Source of the DNA: Planctomycetaceae bacterium
Lineage (GTDB): Bacteria > Planctomycetota > Planctomycetia > Pirellulales > Thermoguttaceae
DNA length: 19,370 bases
NCBI GenBank assembly: GCA_031256755.1
Contig: JAIRPZ010000222.1
Location: 1 to 19,370 of the forward strand
Direction of reading: 5' to 3'
The notes beneath the pieces are model-generated. The model had not been told where the DNA came from. It did no database searches and was given only the letters and a program-made list of their open reading frames with translations. A program made the position numbers and the translations under genes. Of this stretch, positions 1 to 7,559 are shown in pieces (position 1 is the stretch's first letter; each line of letters starts with the position of its first letter).

Positions 1-1367
1 CGCTCTTCGATAGTCAATAATCCGTCCGGCGTGAGCGGGTCATTTTTACGTCCCCGCGAAACTTTTGCCGCAAGATAATAGTTTTGATACCAGCGAAGCA
101 AAAAAGAATACGCTCCAACCAGAAAACTGCCGCTGCCGCACGCCGGGTCAAGGACAGTAATCTTCGCCGCCTCTTTTGCATTCTTGCCTTCCAGTAATTT
201 ACCGACCGTATTTTTCACAATGTAATCGACAATGTATTGCGGCGTATAAAACACTCCGCCCTGCTTGCGAACTTCCGGTTTCAGTTCTGTCCTGACCGTA
301 CCGGAAACAATTTTGATTTCCGAACCGAGAAACCGCTCATAAGCACTGCCGAGAATCTCGATGGGAATGAGTGAAAAATCGTAGTAGTGATAAAGATTCT
401 GGATGATTTCCTTAAGAACATGATTACCTATCAGTAAGTTGTGACTGACCGTGCCGTTTCCCGAACGAAAAAGACCGGAATTATATTTTTCATCGGCTTG
501 CGAAAAGCGGTCAAAAAGATTCCGGCAGCACGCAAACTTTTCGTATGTTGCCGCGGCTTCGGCAAGAGACCGTCCATGTTCGATATTGCGGTCTTCGGCG
601 AGACGCAGGAAAACGATGCGGTCGATGATTTGCTGAACGGAAACGTTGAGTTCCTGTTCCGTCATGTTTTTATTGTTACGAAAAATATCCGCAGCCAGTT
701 TCCGCCGCCACGTTTCAAGCATGTTCAGAAAATCATCATCAACGGAAAGAATACCGAATTTTCCGGTATCGTTTTGAATATACTTTTCCAGATTTCCTTT
801 CCAAACGTTGTCTCTGCCGAATGTTTCCCAAAGAAAATCGAAGTCGACGTGAAACTCATCACCGAGCAAACCTTGCTCTTGAAAAAAGTTTTCTATTTTG
901 ATATGCTGGATGGCGGTATTTTTGTCATTTTCTTTCGGTTTATTGCGGCAGTCATAGACGACAATCTCTTTGAAATTGGTGACAAGCGAAACGGCAAGCG
1001 AAGCGTTCCAAGCGTAATTGCGGATTTGATAAGACACCTTACCGGCTTCGTGTCCTTTGCCGAGAGAAACGCTCAGTTTTTTGCCTTCAACAATAAAAAC
1101 GGGTTTTTCGCCAATGCGGAAGATGTAATCGGAACGTTTTTTCCCTTCGGCGGTCTTCACATTGGCTTCGAGAACGACTTCCTGATAATTCGGCGAGTGT
1201 CCTTTTTTATTTCCGATGTCCCAGCCGAGTGCTTCGAAAAGGGGATTGATGAATTCCTGCCGGGTGCTTGCCTCGTTGAAATCGGGGGCTTCGTAACGTT
1301 CCCGGTTGTGCAGGAATTTCTGCACCAGTTCCCGAATCTTTTGGAAAGCGTCCGCCTTGGCTGTCAT
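1..1367 (-). CDS. Type IIG-like restriction-modification enzyme (nuclease + N6-adenine methyltransferase), 3' end beyond window
   Basis: The minus strand is open from about 1451 to the window edge. From the ATG at 1367 the protein starts MTAKADAFQKIRELVQKFL. Residues 35-100 look like the N-terminal nuclease domain of fused restriction-modification enzymes, with a PD-(D/E)xK arrangement: D80 in KRSDYIF, then E94-G-K96 in FIVEGKK. Near residue 375 comes GGVFYTPQYIVDYIV, typical just before the methyltransferase core, then the SAM-binding motif I LDPACGSGSFL (D at about residue 407). The catalytic NPPY motif and the target recognition domain lie outside the window. Such enzymes methylate adenine in their site and cut unmodified DNA, as defence against phage and foreign DNA. 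In-frame ATGs at 1385 and 1448 are alternative starts; none has a good ribosome binding site, and I chose 1367 because family-like sequence begins just after it. Family assignment is firm; the exact subtype (type IIG or a BREX PglX relative) is open. Confidence 0.82.
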   Translation of the reverse strand, partial: MTAKADAFQKIRELVQKFLHNRERYEAPDFNEASTRQEFINPLFEALGWDIGNKKGHSPNYQEVVLEANVKTAEGKKRSDYIFRIGEKPVFIVEGKKLSVSLGKGHEAGKVSYQIRNYAWNASLAVSLVTNFKEIVVYDCRNKPKENDKNTAIQHIKIENFFQEQGLLGDEFHVDFDFLWETFGRDNVWKGNLEKYIQNDTGKFGILSVDDDFLNMLETWRRKLAADIFRNNKNMTEQELNVSVQQIIDRIVFLRLAEDRNIEHGRSLAEAAATYEKFACCRNLFDRFSQADEKYNSGLFRSGNGTVSHNLLIGNHVLKEIIQNLYHYYDFSLIPIEILGSAYERFLGSEIKIVSGTVRTELKPEVRKQGGVFYTPQYIVDYIVKNTVGKLLEGKNAKEAAKITVLDPACGSGSFLVGAYSFLLRWYQNYYLAAKVSRGRKNDPLTPDGLLTIEE

Positions 1368-1419
1368 AAAGAGGCATTTTACCATTTCCGGCAAAAAATG
1401 CCAATAAAAAACGTGGCGG

Positions 1420-1518
1420 TCAGCCCTTTTGCCTAAATGGCCTTCCATTGATTAAATGAACATTGGTTTCGGTATTTTCGGGAATTTTGTTAAAAATTTT
1501 TAATGCCGCTGTGTTCAT
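1420..1518 (-). other. Short ORF (32 codons) ahead of the restriction-modification gene
   Basis: On the minus strand an ATG at 1518 follows AGGAACAGACA, a plausible ribosome binding site, and opens a 32-codon frame beginning MNTAALKIFNKIPENTETN and ending at TGA 1420-1422. It overlaps, in another frame, the possible upstream extension of the restriction-modification gene. It could be a leader peptide, a remnant of a small gene, or chance. It has a better ribosome binding site than any start of the downstream enzyme, which is the reason for listing it. I recognise no family. Confidence 0.25.
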
Positions 1519-1689
1519 TGTCTGTTCCTGATAAAAAATGCGGGAAACTCTCAAATTTGGCTTGTCCATTGGCAAGTCCCTTGTTTTTTATCATTTTTTC
1601 TTGTTTTCTTGTTTTTCATAGTCCGAAAAGGTAGAATGGGTGTTAAACATGGCAGCAAAATCGCTTACAGTGCCGTGCGGAGCAAAAAA

Positions 1690-3054
1690 ATGAACGTCAA
1701 ATTGAAAAAAATCATTCCGTTTCTTGGGTTTTTCCTTGCAGTCCAACCCGTTTTCTGCCAAATCACACCGGAACAGCCGGTTCCGGCAGCACCAAAACCG
1801 CCGTCCGAAGTGGTCGTGACAGCAACGCCCGCCGGTTTGATGCTGACATCAAATGACCCGGAAACACTGAACAAAATCGAGGAAATTATCCGTATGCTTG
1901 CGGATGAATCGGTTCTCGGTAAAACCTCTATGGAGGTTTATTATCTGAAAAATTCGACCGCAGAAGTCGTGGCACAATCGCTGCAATCACTGATGGGCAG
2001 CGGAACCTCGGCATTGGGAGTAAGCGGAGCCGGTTCAGTAAACTTGCCGGCATGGCAGCAAACCGAGTTAGCCGGTCTCTTTGCAGCGGCGGGCAGTTCC
2101 ATTGAAAAAACAGGGACCGTATCCATCGCCGCCGACGCACGCCTGAATGCACTGTACGTTCAAGCCAATCCGGTTGATCATAAAACCATTACCAAATTGC
2201 TGAAAGTTTTGGATCAGCCGTCGCGGGACGACATTATGAATCGTCCGCGTCCCCGTTTAGTTGCTGTCCGTAATATCCGCGCCGAAGAAGCGAAAACGGT
2301 CGTCGAAACGGTTTATGCAAACCGGATGCAAGGAAATGGCGGGAATGCCGGAGGAGGAATGGGAAACCGGAATAACGACAACAACAGAAACCGGAACGTT
2401 CCCGCCGGCGGAGCGGCACCACAGCCGATGATGATGCCCGGTATGCCGCCGGGAATGCCGGGCATGCCGCCCGGTATGATGCAGCAGTTTTTGGCACAAG
2501 CCGGAGGAACCACAAGCACCTCGCGTGAACAGGAAGCCGGTATGACACTCGGCATCGATGCCCGGTCTAATTCGCTCATTGTGTCGGCTTCAGAAGCACT
2601 GTTTCTCGAAGTCGAAGCGTTTGTGAAGGAATTAGACGATGCCGCACTCAACCGGGAAATGATCGTGGAGAGAGTCGCTCTTGCAAATATTAGTCCCAAC
2701 CTTGCAAGACAAACACTGACCAGCATTTTCGGCAGTGCCGTTACTTTCGGCAATGAAAATACGAACCGCAGCAATCAACAACAAACAGGATTTGCAGGCA
2801 CAGGCAATGCCGGTAATAATGCGGGTATGTTCGGCGGCGGTACAAACCGTCAGTTCGGCAATTTCGGCGGCAATCCGCAGACAGGATTTGCAGGCACAGG
2901 TAATGCCGGTAATAATGCGGGCATGTTCGGCGGCGGTACAAACCGTCAGTTCGGCGGCAACTCCGGTGGTATGACCGGAACCACCGGCGCAACAAGAATA
3001 GGAACAACGCCGTCTATGGGAGGTACCGGAGGCGGATTCCGCGGCGGACGCTAA
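1690..3054 (+). CDS. Exported protein with secretin-type N-domains, no pore domain
   Basis: The protein is 454 residues from the ATG at 1690, which follows GGAG by seven bases; an in-frame start at 1609 would add 27 residues ahead of an obvious signal peptide (MNVKLKKIIPFLGFFLAVQPVFC), so the later start is preferred. The mature part has several repeats of the small alpha-beta fold seen in the periplasmic N1 domains of GspD/PilQ secretins, for example TSMEVYYLKNSTAEVVAQSL, ADARLNALYVQANPVDHKTI and DARSNSLIVSASEALFLEVE. They are separated by a Gly/Asn-rich and a Met/Pro/Gly-rich linker (residues about 216-280). The C-terminal 90 residues are Gly/Asn/Thr-rich and hold a duplicated segment. The beta-barrel secretin domain is missing, so it should not form an outer-membrane channel itself. 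It may be a periplasmic partner or scaffold; that role is inference. Family resemblance is clear, function unknown. Confidence 0.75.
   Translation: MNVKLKKIIPFLGFFLAVQPVFCQITPEQPVPAAPKPPSEVVVTATPAGLMLTSNDPETLNKIEEIIRMLADESVLGKTSMEVYYLKNSTAEVVAQSLQSLMGSGTSALGVSGAGSVNLPAWQQTELAGLFAAAGSSIEKTGTVSIAADARLNALYVQANPVDHKTITKLLKVLDQPSRDDIMNRPRPRLVAVRNIRAEEAKTVVETVYANRMQGNGGNAGGGMGNRNNDNNRNRNVPAGGAAPQPMMMPGMPPGMPGMPPGMMQQFLAQAGGTTSTSREQEAGMTLGIDARSNSLIVSASEALFLEVEAFVKELDDAALNREMIVERVALANISPNLARQTLTSIFGSAVTFGNENTNRSNQQQTGFAGTGNAGNNAGMFGGGTNRQFGNFGGNPQTGFAGTGNAGNNAGMFGGGTNRQFGGNSGGMTGTTGATRIGTTPSMGGTGGGFRGGR
2785..2955 (+). repeat. 75-bp in-frame direct repeat, two copies 96 bp apart
   Basis: Positions 2785-2859 and 2881-2955 are the same 75 bases apart from two differences. 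Each encodes TGFAGTGNAGNNAGMFGGG followed by TNRQFG. The spacing of 96 bases is a multiple of three, so a gain or loss of a copy keeps the reading frame. This looks like a recent duplication in the disordered tail of the secretin-like protein. Confidence 0.9.
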
Positions 3055-3156
3055 ATTGACAGAATCACTGCTGGCTTCAGTCCGTCCGGTATATTCGCTT
3101 AATCCCAAAACCAAAAGCGTTCAAGAAACATTCAAGCCCGTATATTTGAAGACAAA

Positions 3157-3186
3157 ACCACCGGCGGCTTTATCACTGCCGGTGGT
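3157..3186 (-). terminator. Likely rho-independent terminator after rplQ, possibly bidirectional
   Basis: A perfect 9-bp stem (ACCACCGGC at 3157-3165 with GCCGGTGGT at 3178-3186) closes a 12-base loop between two converging genes. On the minus strand it is followed by TTTTGTCTTC, a usable U-tract, so it best fits the end of the ribosomal protein operon. On the plus strand a run of five Ts lies about ten bases further on, so it may also stop the secretin-like transcript. Confidence 0.6.
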
Positions 3187-3228
3187 GGTTACGCTGCCTT
3201 TTTACGTATACCAATTTTTTGCCGCTTA

Positions 3229-3792
3229 TTATTCGACTTGCGGCTTTTGCGAGTGTTGTTTCACACGGTCATTGCTGCCGACAAATTCAAGAATTGCCCG
3301 TTTTCCGGCATCGCCCAGACGCGGTTTGAAAAGTTTCAATATCCGGGTGTATCCTCCGCTGCGGTTTTCAAAACGCGGTGCCACAACATCGAACAATATC
3401 GAAATGGCTTCTTTATGATTGCCGATCAATTGGGTAATTCTGCGGCGGGCGGCAACTGCCGGTGCCATTGCTTTATTCCAATCCTGCCACTGCTGGCTTT
3501 CCCGCCATTTTTTCCATTCGGCGGAACCTCTCTTTGCGGACGTTGCAAATTCGCCAGCCGCTGCAATGTGCTTTCTCGCATTTTTTGCAACGGTAATGCA
3601 CTTTTCCAAAAGCGGACGTACTTCTTTTGCTTTCGGCAGTGTCGTGACAATTCGTCCCGGCACCGCCGGTTTGTTAGTGTCTACCTCCGCATCACGCTCG
3701 GTCATCAGTATCGAGACAACCAGATTTTTCAGCAAAGCCCGCTGGTGATTCGGATTACGTCCTAATTTTCTTCCTTTATTTAAGTGTCGCAT
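3229..3792 (-). CDS. rplQ: Large ribosomal subunit protein L17 (bL17), extended form
   Basis: The start MRHLNKGRKLGRNPNHQRAL is the hallmark N-terminus of L17, which sits near the peptide exit tunnel of the 50S subunit. The protein is 187 residues against about 120-130 in most bacteria. The extra length is a Lys/Trp/Ala-rich insert around residues 75-130, between the N-terminal core and the C-terminal core that resumes with RRRITQLIGNHKEAISILFD and ends SGGYTRILKLFKPRLGDAGKRAI. It is the last gene of the rpmJ-rpsM-rpsK-rpsD-rpoA-rplQ block, about 60 bases after rpoA. The ATG at 3792 has only a weak ribosome binding site, so translational coupling or SD-independent initiation is likely. Confidence 0.95.
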   Translation of the reverse strand: MRHLNKGRKLGRNPNHQRALLKNLVVSILMTERDAEVDTNKPAVPGRIVTTLPKAKEVRPLLEKCITVAKNARKHIAAAGEFATSAKRGSAEWKKWRESQQWQDWNKAMAPAVAARRRITQLIGNHKEAISILFDVVAPRFENRSGGYTRILKLFKPRLGDAGKRAILEFVGSNDRVKQHSQKPQVE

Positions 3793-3852
3793 GGTCGTTT
3801 TCTTTTATCAAAAATGTTTTTCGTCTCTGTCTGGCTCAAACCGGATTTTTTT

Positions 3853-4827
3853 TTACAACCTCATTCCCAAACGCAATCCCATTTGAGCGAGTTTTTCCTT
3901 GACTTCGTCCAGCGATGTCTGTCCGAAATTACGGAGTTCCAAAAGCGTATCTTCATTGAGAACGACAAGATCTTTAATCGTTTTAATGTTATTCTCTTTG
4001 AAACAATTCACCGACCGTTCTTTCAGTCCGAGTTCGCCGATTTCCCGTCCCAATTTTGCTTCCATAACGGGATCAGCAGCACCGCTGCCCTTGACCTTCG
4101 CAAAAACGAGACCGTCAAGCCGATCATACTGGATGAACGGATTCAGGTGTTTCCGCAGTATTTTTGCCCCTTCCGTCAGCGCATATTCAGGATCAACCGA
4201 ACCGTCTGTCCATAACTGCAATGTCAGTTTATCATAGTTCGTTTTTTGTCCGACACGTGTTTCCTCGACATCATATTGGACACGAATCACAGGACTGAAT
4301 GCGGCATCGAGATAAATAACACCCGGTTCTTCACCGCGGTCGTCCTCACGCTGCTCGGCTGCGGTCAGATAACCGCGTCCGTTCTTCACGATCATCTCCA
4401 TTTCAAACGGAACATCTGCCGTCAGTGTGGCGATGTGGTGATTTTTGCTGATAATTTCAACCGCAGAATCCCCTTGTATATCATTACTTGTAACCGCCCC
4501 CTTCTTGTTTTTGACAATCCGTAAAACCTTCGGTTTTGTTTCACGGGATTTTACAACAAGGGATTTCACGTTCAGGCAAATATCGGTGCCGTCCTCGACC
4601 ACACCTTCAAGCGAGGTGAATTCATGCAGCGCGTGTTTGACGCGGATCGTCGTCACCGCACTCCCTTCCAAACTGGAAAGCAAAACCCGGCGTAAACTAT
4701 TCCCGATGGTATGTCCGAAACCGCGTTCAAACGGTTCGGCAACGAATTTACCATAGGTAGCCGTCAACGTACTCCGATCACAAGTTAACTTGCTCGGCAA
4801 CACCAATTCACGCCATCGAATATGCAT
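3853..4827 (-). CDS. rpoA: DNA-directed RNA polymerase subunit alpha
   Basis: The 324-residue protein has the alpha N-terminal assembly domain (FVAEPFERGFGHTIGNSLRR, residues about 29-48, then the inserted subdomain) and the C-terminal helix-hairpin-helix domain that contacts UP elements and activators (residues about 255-324, including LGLKERSVNCFKENNIKTI and LRNFGQTSLDEVKEKLAQMG). The start at 4827 (MHIRWREL) is set by GGAGG seven bases upstream; the open frame runs 38 codons further but that extension matches nothing in the family. The gene lies between rpsD and rplQ, its standard place in bacteria. Confidence 0.97.
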   Translation of the reverse strand: MHIRWRELVLPSKLTCDRSTLTATYGKFVAEPFERGFGHTIGNSLRRVLLSSLEGSAVTTIRVKHALHEFTSLEGVVEDGTDICLNVKSLVVKSRETKPKVLRIVKNKKGAVTSNDIQGDSAVEIISKNHHIATLTADVPFEMEMIVKNGRGYLTAAEQREDDRGEEPGVIYLDAAFSPVIRVQYDVEETRVGQKTNYDKLTLQLWTDGSVDPEYALTEGAKILRKHLNPFIQYDRLDGLVFAKVKGSGAADPVMEAKLGREIGELGLKERSVNCFKENNIKTIKDLVVLNEDTLLELRNFGQTSLDEVKEKLAQMGLRLGMRL

Positions 4828-4918
4828 AGATGAACCTCCGAAATTCTTAACCAATAGTCGACAATATGTACGATCAATGATCCGCCACAAAAACAGCAAC
4901 TGCCGCTGCTTTGCCTGC

Positions 4919-5545
4919 TTATTTGGAACACAACTCAACAATCAAAGCGGAGTCAACCGGCATCGTTACGTCTTCCGCTGTCGGCAGGCGCATCACAATG
5001 CCTTTCGGGATGTCGCCGCTGTCTCTGTACAGAAAATCGGGAACATCACGCAACCCTTCATCAATGACGTTTTTGACCGCCTGCTTGCTTTTCGGGCGAT
5101 TCCGCACAGTAATCACATCGCCGATACGGACGAGATAACTCGGAATATCAACCCTTTTGCCGTTGACCTGAATATGACCGTGGGCGACCCATTGCCGGGA
5201 CTGCGACCGGGAAGCCCCGAATCCCAGCCGATAAACGATATTGTCAAGGCGGCGTTCTAAAAGCCCCATCAATTCTTTACCGGTATTCCCGCGTGTGCGT
5301 TCCGCCATATCAAAATACTTGCGGAACTGTTTTTCCAGTACGCCGTAGTAATTCTTGACCTTCTGTTTTTCCCGAAGGTGTACGCCGTAGTCGGTCAATT
5401 TTCCCCTTTTGGCACCGTGCATACCGGGAGCATTGGACCGCCGGTTGAACGCACACTTGTCGGTGTCGCACCGGCTTCCCTTCAAAGTCAACTTAAAACC
5501 TTCGCGCCGACATTTCCGGCAGACCGCTTCTGTATTACGAGCCAT
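4919..5545 (-). CDS. rpsD: Small ribosomal subunit protein S4 (uS4), zinc-binding form
   Basis: The 208-residue protein begins MARNTEAVCRKCRREG and has the S4 RNA-binding domain (RRLDNIVYRLGFGASRSQSR followed by VAHGHIQVNGKRVDIPSY). It binds 16S rRNA early in 30S assembly and in many bacteria also represses its own operon. Four cysteines (C9, C12, C26, C31; Cx2C plus Cx4C) show the C+ form that binds zinc. I start at the ATG at 5545, matching the family's MAR; a TTG two codons upstream would only add two residues. No Shine-Dalgarno is visible. Confidence 0.96.
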   Translation of the reverse strand: MARNTEAVCRKCRREGFKLTLKGSRCDTDKCAFNRRSNAPGMHGAKRGKLTDYGVHLREKQKVKNYYGVLEKQFRKYFDMAERTRGNTGKELMGLLERRLDNIVYRLGFGASRSQSRQWVAHGHIQVNGKRVDIPSYLVRIGDVITVRNRPKSKQAVKNVIDEGLRDVPDFLYRDSGDIPKGIVMRLPTAEDVTMPVDSALIVELCSK

Positions 5546-5589
5546 AGACAATAAATGATTTTAATGGATTGTACGGGGTAAATGGTGGG

Positions 5590-5982
5590 TTAAACTCTCC
5601 TTCGTTTCTTGGGGCGGCATCCGTTGTGAGGAATCGGTGTAACATCTTCGATCGACTTAACGTGCAGTCCTGCCTGCTGTAAAGCCGTGATCGCACTTTC
5701 CCGTCCGCTGCCGGGTCCGTTAATTTTCACTTCGATTTCCTTCATACCGAATTTCAACGCTTTTTCGGCGGCTTGCTGGGCAGCCATTTGACCGGCAAAC
5801 GGCGTACTTTTTCGGCTGCCCTTAAAATTGCAGGTGCCGCCGGTCGCCCAACAAAGAGTATCCCCCTTCGTGTCCGTAATCGTAACGGTTGTATTGTTAA
5901 ACGATGCCTTCACATGGGCGATTCCCGCTGCAACGCTGCGTTTGATTTTTCGTTTCTTTGATGCTGATGTTGCTTTTGCCAT
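5590..5982 (-). CDS. rpsK: Small ribosomal subunit protein S11 (uS11)
   Basis: The 130-residue protein matches S11 over its length: GIAHVKASFNNTTVTITDTK, then ATGGTCNFKGSRKSTPFAGQ, then KINGPGSGRESAITALQQAG, and the basic tail PIPHNGCRPKKRRRV. S11 sits in the platform of the 30S subunit close to the mRNA exit. It lies between rpsM and rpsD as usual, with about 70 bases to rpsM and 44 to rpsD. Confidence 0.97.
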   Translation of the reverse strand: MAKATSASKKRKIKRSVAAGIAHVKASFNNTTVTITDTKGDTLCWATGGTCNFKGSRKSTPFAGQMAAQQAAEKALKFGMKEIEVKINGPGSGRESAITALQQAGLHVKSIEDVTPIPHNGCRPKKRRRV

Positions 5983-6051
5983 AGTATTTTGTGTTTCCGG
6001 TGTATTTTGTGCGAGCGGCAGGGGTTGCCCGCCGCTGAATTTTACACGATA

Positions 6052-6435
6052 TTACCGTAAATCCTTGACTCCTTTCTTTCCGGCAACGGTCTTCTTCGGA
6101 CCTTTCCGTGTCCGGGCATTCGTCCGGGTACGCTGCCCTCTGACCGGCAATCCTTTTCGGTGGCGGATTCCCCGATAACATCCGATTTCCCGGAGACGGT
6201 TGATGTTTTGTGCAACCTGCCGCCGAAGTTGCCCCTCAACGGTGTAATCATTATCAAGGAGCGTTGCGAGCCGGGCGACATCGCCCTCGCTCAAATCACG
6301 GGCTTTGACTGACGTATCAATTCCGGCTTTCCGGCATAAATCTCTGGCAATTGCCGGACCAACCCCGTAAAGATACGTCAGTGAAATAACAATCTGACGG
6401 TTATTCGGAATATCAACACCCAAAAGACGCGGCAT
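6052..6435 (-). CDS. rpsM: Small ribosomal subunit protein S13 (uS13)
   Basis: The 127-residue protein begins MPRLLGVDIPNNRQIVISLT and carries the S13 helix-two-turns-helix region, then RRQVAQNINRLREIGCYRG and the basic C-terminus with RGQRTRTNARTRKGPKKTV, which contacts the tRNAs and 16S rRNA in the 30S head. The ATG at 6435 has a good ribosome binding site (AGGGAGAG, about seven bases upstream). Confidence 0.97.
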   Translation of the reverse strand: MPRLLGVDIPNNRQIVISLTYLYGVGPAIARDLCRKAGIDTSVKARDLSEGDVARLATLLDNDYTVEGQLRRQVAQNINRLREIGCYRGIRHRKGLPVRGQRTRTNARTRKGPKKTVAGKKGVKDLR

Positions 6436-6478
6436 TCTTCACTCTCCCTTTCCGCCCGAAACAGGCGGCACTAATGGA

Positions 6479-6592
6479 CTAACCTTGTCGCTGTTTATGT
6501 CGGGGATTAACGCAGATGACATAGACACGTCCCCGTCGTTTGACGATTTTGCAATTTTCGCAAATCCGGCGGACACTCGCTCTGACTTTCAT
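6479..6592 (-). CDS. rpmJ: Large ribosomal subunit protein L36 (bL36), zinc-binding form
   Basis: The minus strand from ATG 6592 encodes 37 residues starting MKVRASVRRICENCKIVKRR and ending RHKQRQG, with TAG at 6479-6481. C11, C14, C27 and H32 form the L36 zinc ribbon, so this is the C+ form. GGGAG eight bases before the ATG is a good ribosome binding site. It heads the ribosomal block here; the secY-adk-map-infA genes that often precede it are absent, because the next gene upstream is a divergent DUF1559-like gene. Confidence 0.93.
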   Translation of the reverse strand: MKVRASVRRICENCKIVKRRGRVYVICVNPRHKQRQG

Positions 6593-6717
6593 TTTGTATC
6601 TCCCTGATTATAGTGACACCTTCACCGCAAAATGGTTCCTCCGCCCAAACCGGACAGACAACCCACCCTGCATAAGTAGTGCGTTATTCTAACCGGAATT
6701 TTTTTTTTCACAATACC

Positions 6718-6774
6718 CCCCTGTGCCGGACGGCAAAACAGGGGCAATGCCGTTGCCGCCGCAGCGGGCTGCGG
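6718..6774. repeat. Cluster of small inverted repeats between rpmJ and the DUF1559-like gene
   Basis: Within this divergent intergenic stretch (6593-6815) lie CCCCTGT/ACAGGGG (6718-6724 with 6738-6744), GGCAA/TTGCC (about 6743-6757) and CCGCAG/CTGCGG (6759-6764 with 6769-6774, four-base loop). None is followed by a T-run in the direction of a gene end, so they do not look like terminators. They could be operators or the leader structure of a transcript; no function can be assigned. Confidence 0.35.
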
Positions 6775-6815
6775 TTAAAATCGTGAGGAAATTCTAATCC
6801 TTCTGCCTGCCGCCG

Positions 6816-7541
6816 ATGTCTGATTCTCCCGCCCGAAAACAAAAGAAGTGGTACTCACTCACTTGGACAGAATGGTTTGTCTTGGTTTCTGTTATCTTTA
6901 TACTTATCAATTTATCGCGCCCGCCAAGTGTTTCCAAATGTTCAAGACGAAGTGCCGCATGCAGCGAGCATTTACAACTCATTGTGTCGGCAACACACGC
7001 CTATCTTGCGGAACATGGTTCGCTGCCGCCGCTTTATACAACAGACAAAGAGGGCAAACCGCTGCACTCATGGCGGGTACTGCTTCTACCGTATTTCACA
7101 CAGCCGACCGATGAGGCAGAGACGGCATCGGAACTTTATAAGCAAATCAAGTTAGACGAACCGTGGGACAGCGAACACAACAAAATGTTTCATCGGCAAG
7201 TCCCCTATTTCTACCGCTATCCGGGGGGGCGTGATGATGATTCGGAAAAAAACTGCCGGTATATCCGATTGGACAGCGGCAATGATTGGGCGGTGACGGA
7301 TGAGGGCGAAGCATTCTGCTGGATGAATCCGTCTGCGGACATACCGTTTGAGGAATTGCGGGAAAATGCCGAAGAGATGAAAAACGGTAAACGTTTGTAC
7401 GGACAGCATTGGACGCTATCTTGGCGGTATATCCCCATCGTGAACATGACTTGGTCGGACGGCAAGGCAAAACAAATTCGTGAACACAACCTAGCAGATG
7501 AATTGAGGGAATGGAAAACTGCTCTGGACTTTTCAGAGTAA
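6816..7541 (+). CDS. DUF1559-like planctomycete membrane protein
   Basis: The 241-residue protein has one membrane segment near its start (residues about 12-34, WYSLTWTEWFVLVSVIFILI) followed by a short Ser/Cys/Arg-rich linker and a soluble domain. The motif KPLHSWRVLLLPYF and the downstream LDEPWDSEHNKMF are typical of the DUF1559 family, pilin/pseudopilin-related proteins found in large numbers in planctomycetes. The usual type IV pilin N-terminal cleavage motif is not evident here, so it is a divergent member. It is followed after 18 bases by a PEGA lipoprotein gene on the same strand, so the two are probably co-transcribed. No Shine-Dalgarno is visible before the ATG. Its role is unknown. 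Confidence 0.75.
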   Translation: MSDSPARKQKKWYSLTWTEWFVLVSVIFILINLSRPPSVSKCSRRSAACSEHLQLIVSATHAYLAEHGSLPPLYTTDKEGKPLHSWRVLLLPYFTQPTDEAETASELYKQIKLDEPWDSEHNKMFHRQVPYFYRYPGGRDDDSEKNCRYIRLDSGNDWAVTDEGEAFCWMNPSADIPFEELRENAEEMKNGKRLYGQHWTLSWRYIPIVNMTWSDGKAKQIREHNLADELREWKTALDFSE

Positions 7542-7559
7542 AATGAATACATTCCCGTC

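Noticed and set aside
441..1436. Long plus-strand open frame of 331 codons
   Set aside because: It is the antisense of the restriction-modification gene; the minus-strand translation gives clear nuclease and methyltransferase motifs, the plus-strand one gives nothing.
2313..3114. Several minus-strand open frames opposite the secretin-like gene
   Set aside because: They are Cys/Arg- and Ala-rich shadows of the Gly/Asn-rich coding strand and have no family features.
3238..5260. Plus-strand open frames opposite rplQ, rpoA and rpsD
   Set aside because: All lie antisense to well-identified ribosomal and polymerase genes.
6607..6612. Perfect TATAAT on the minus strand ahead of rpmJ
   Set aside because: It would place the start of transcription within a few bases of the ribosome binding site, and no -35 box lies at a proper distance; probably chance.
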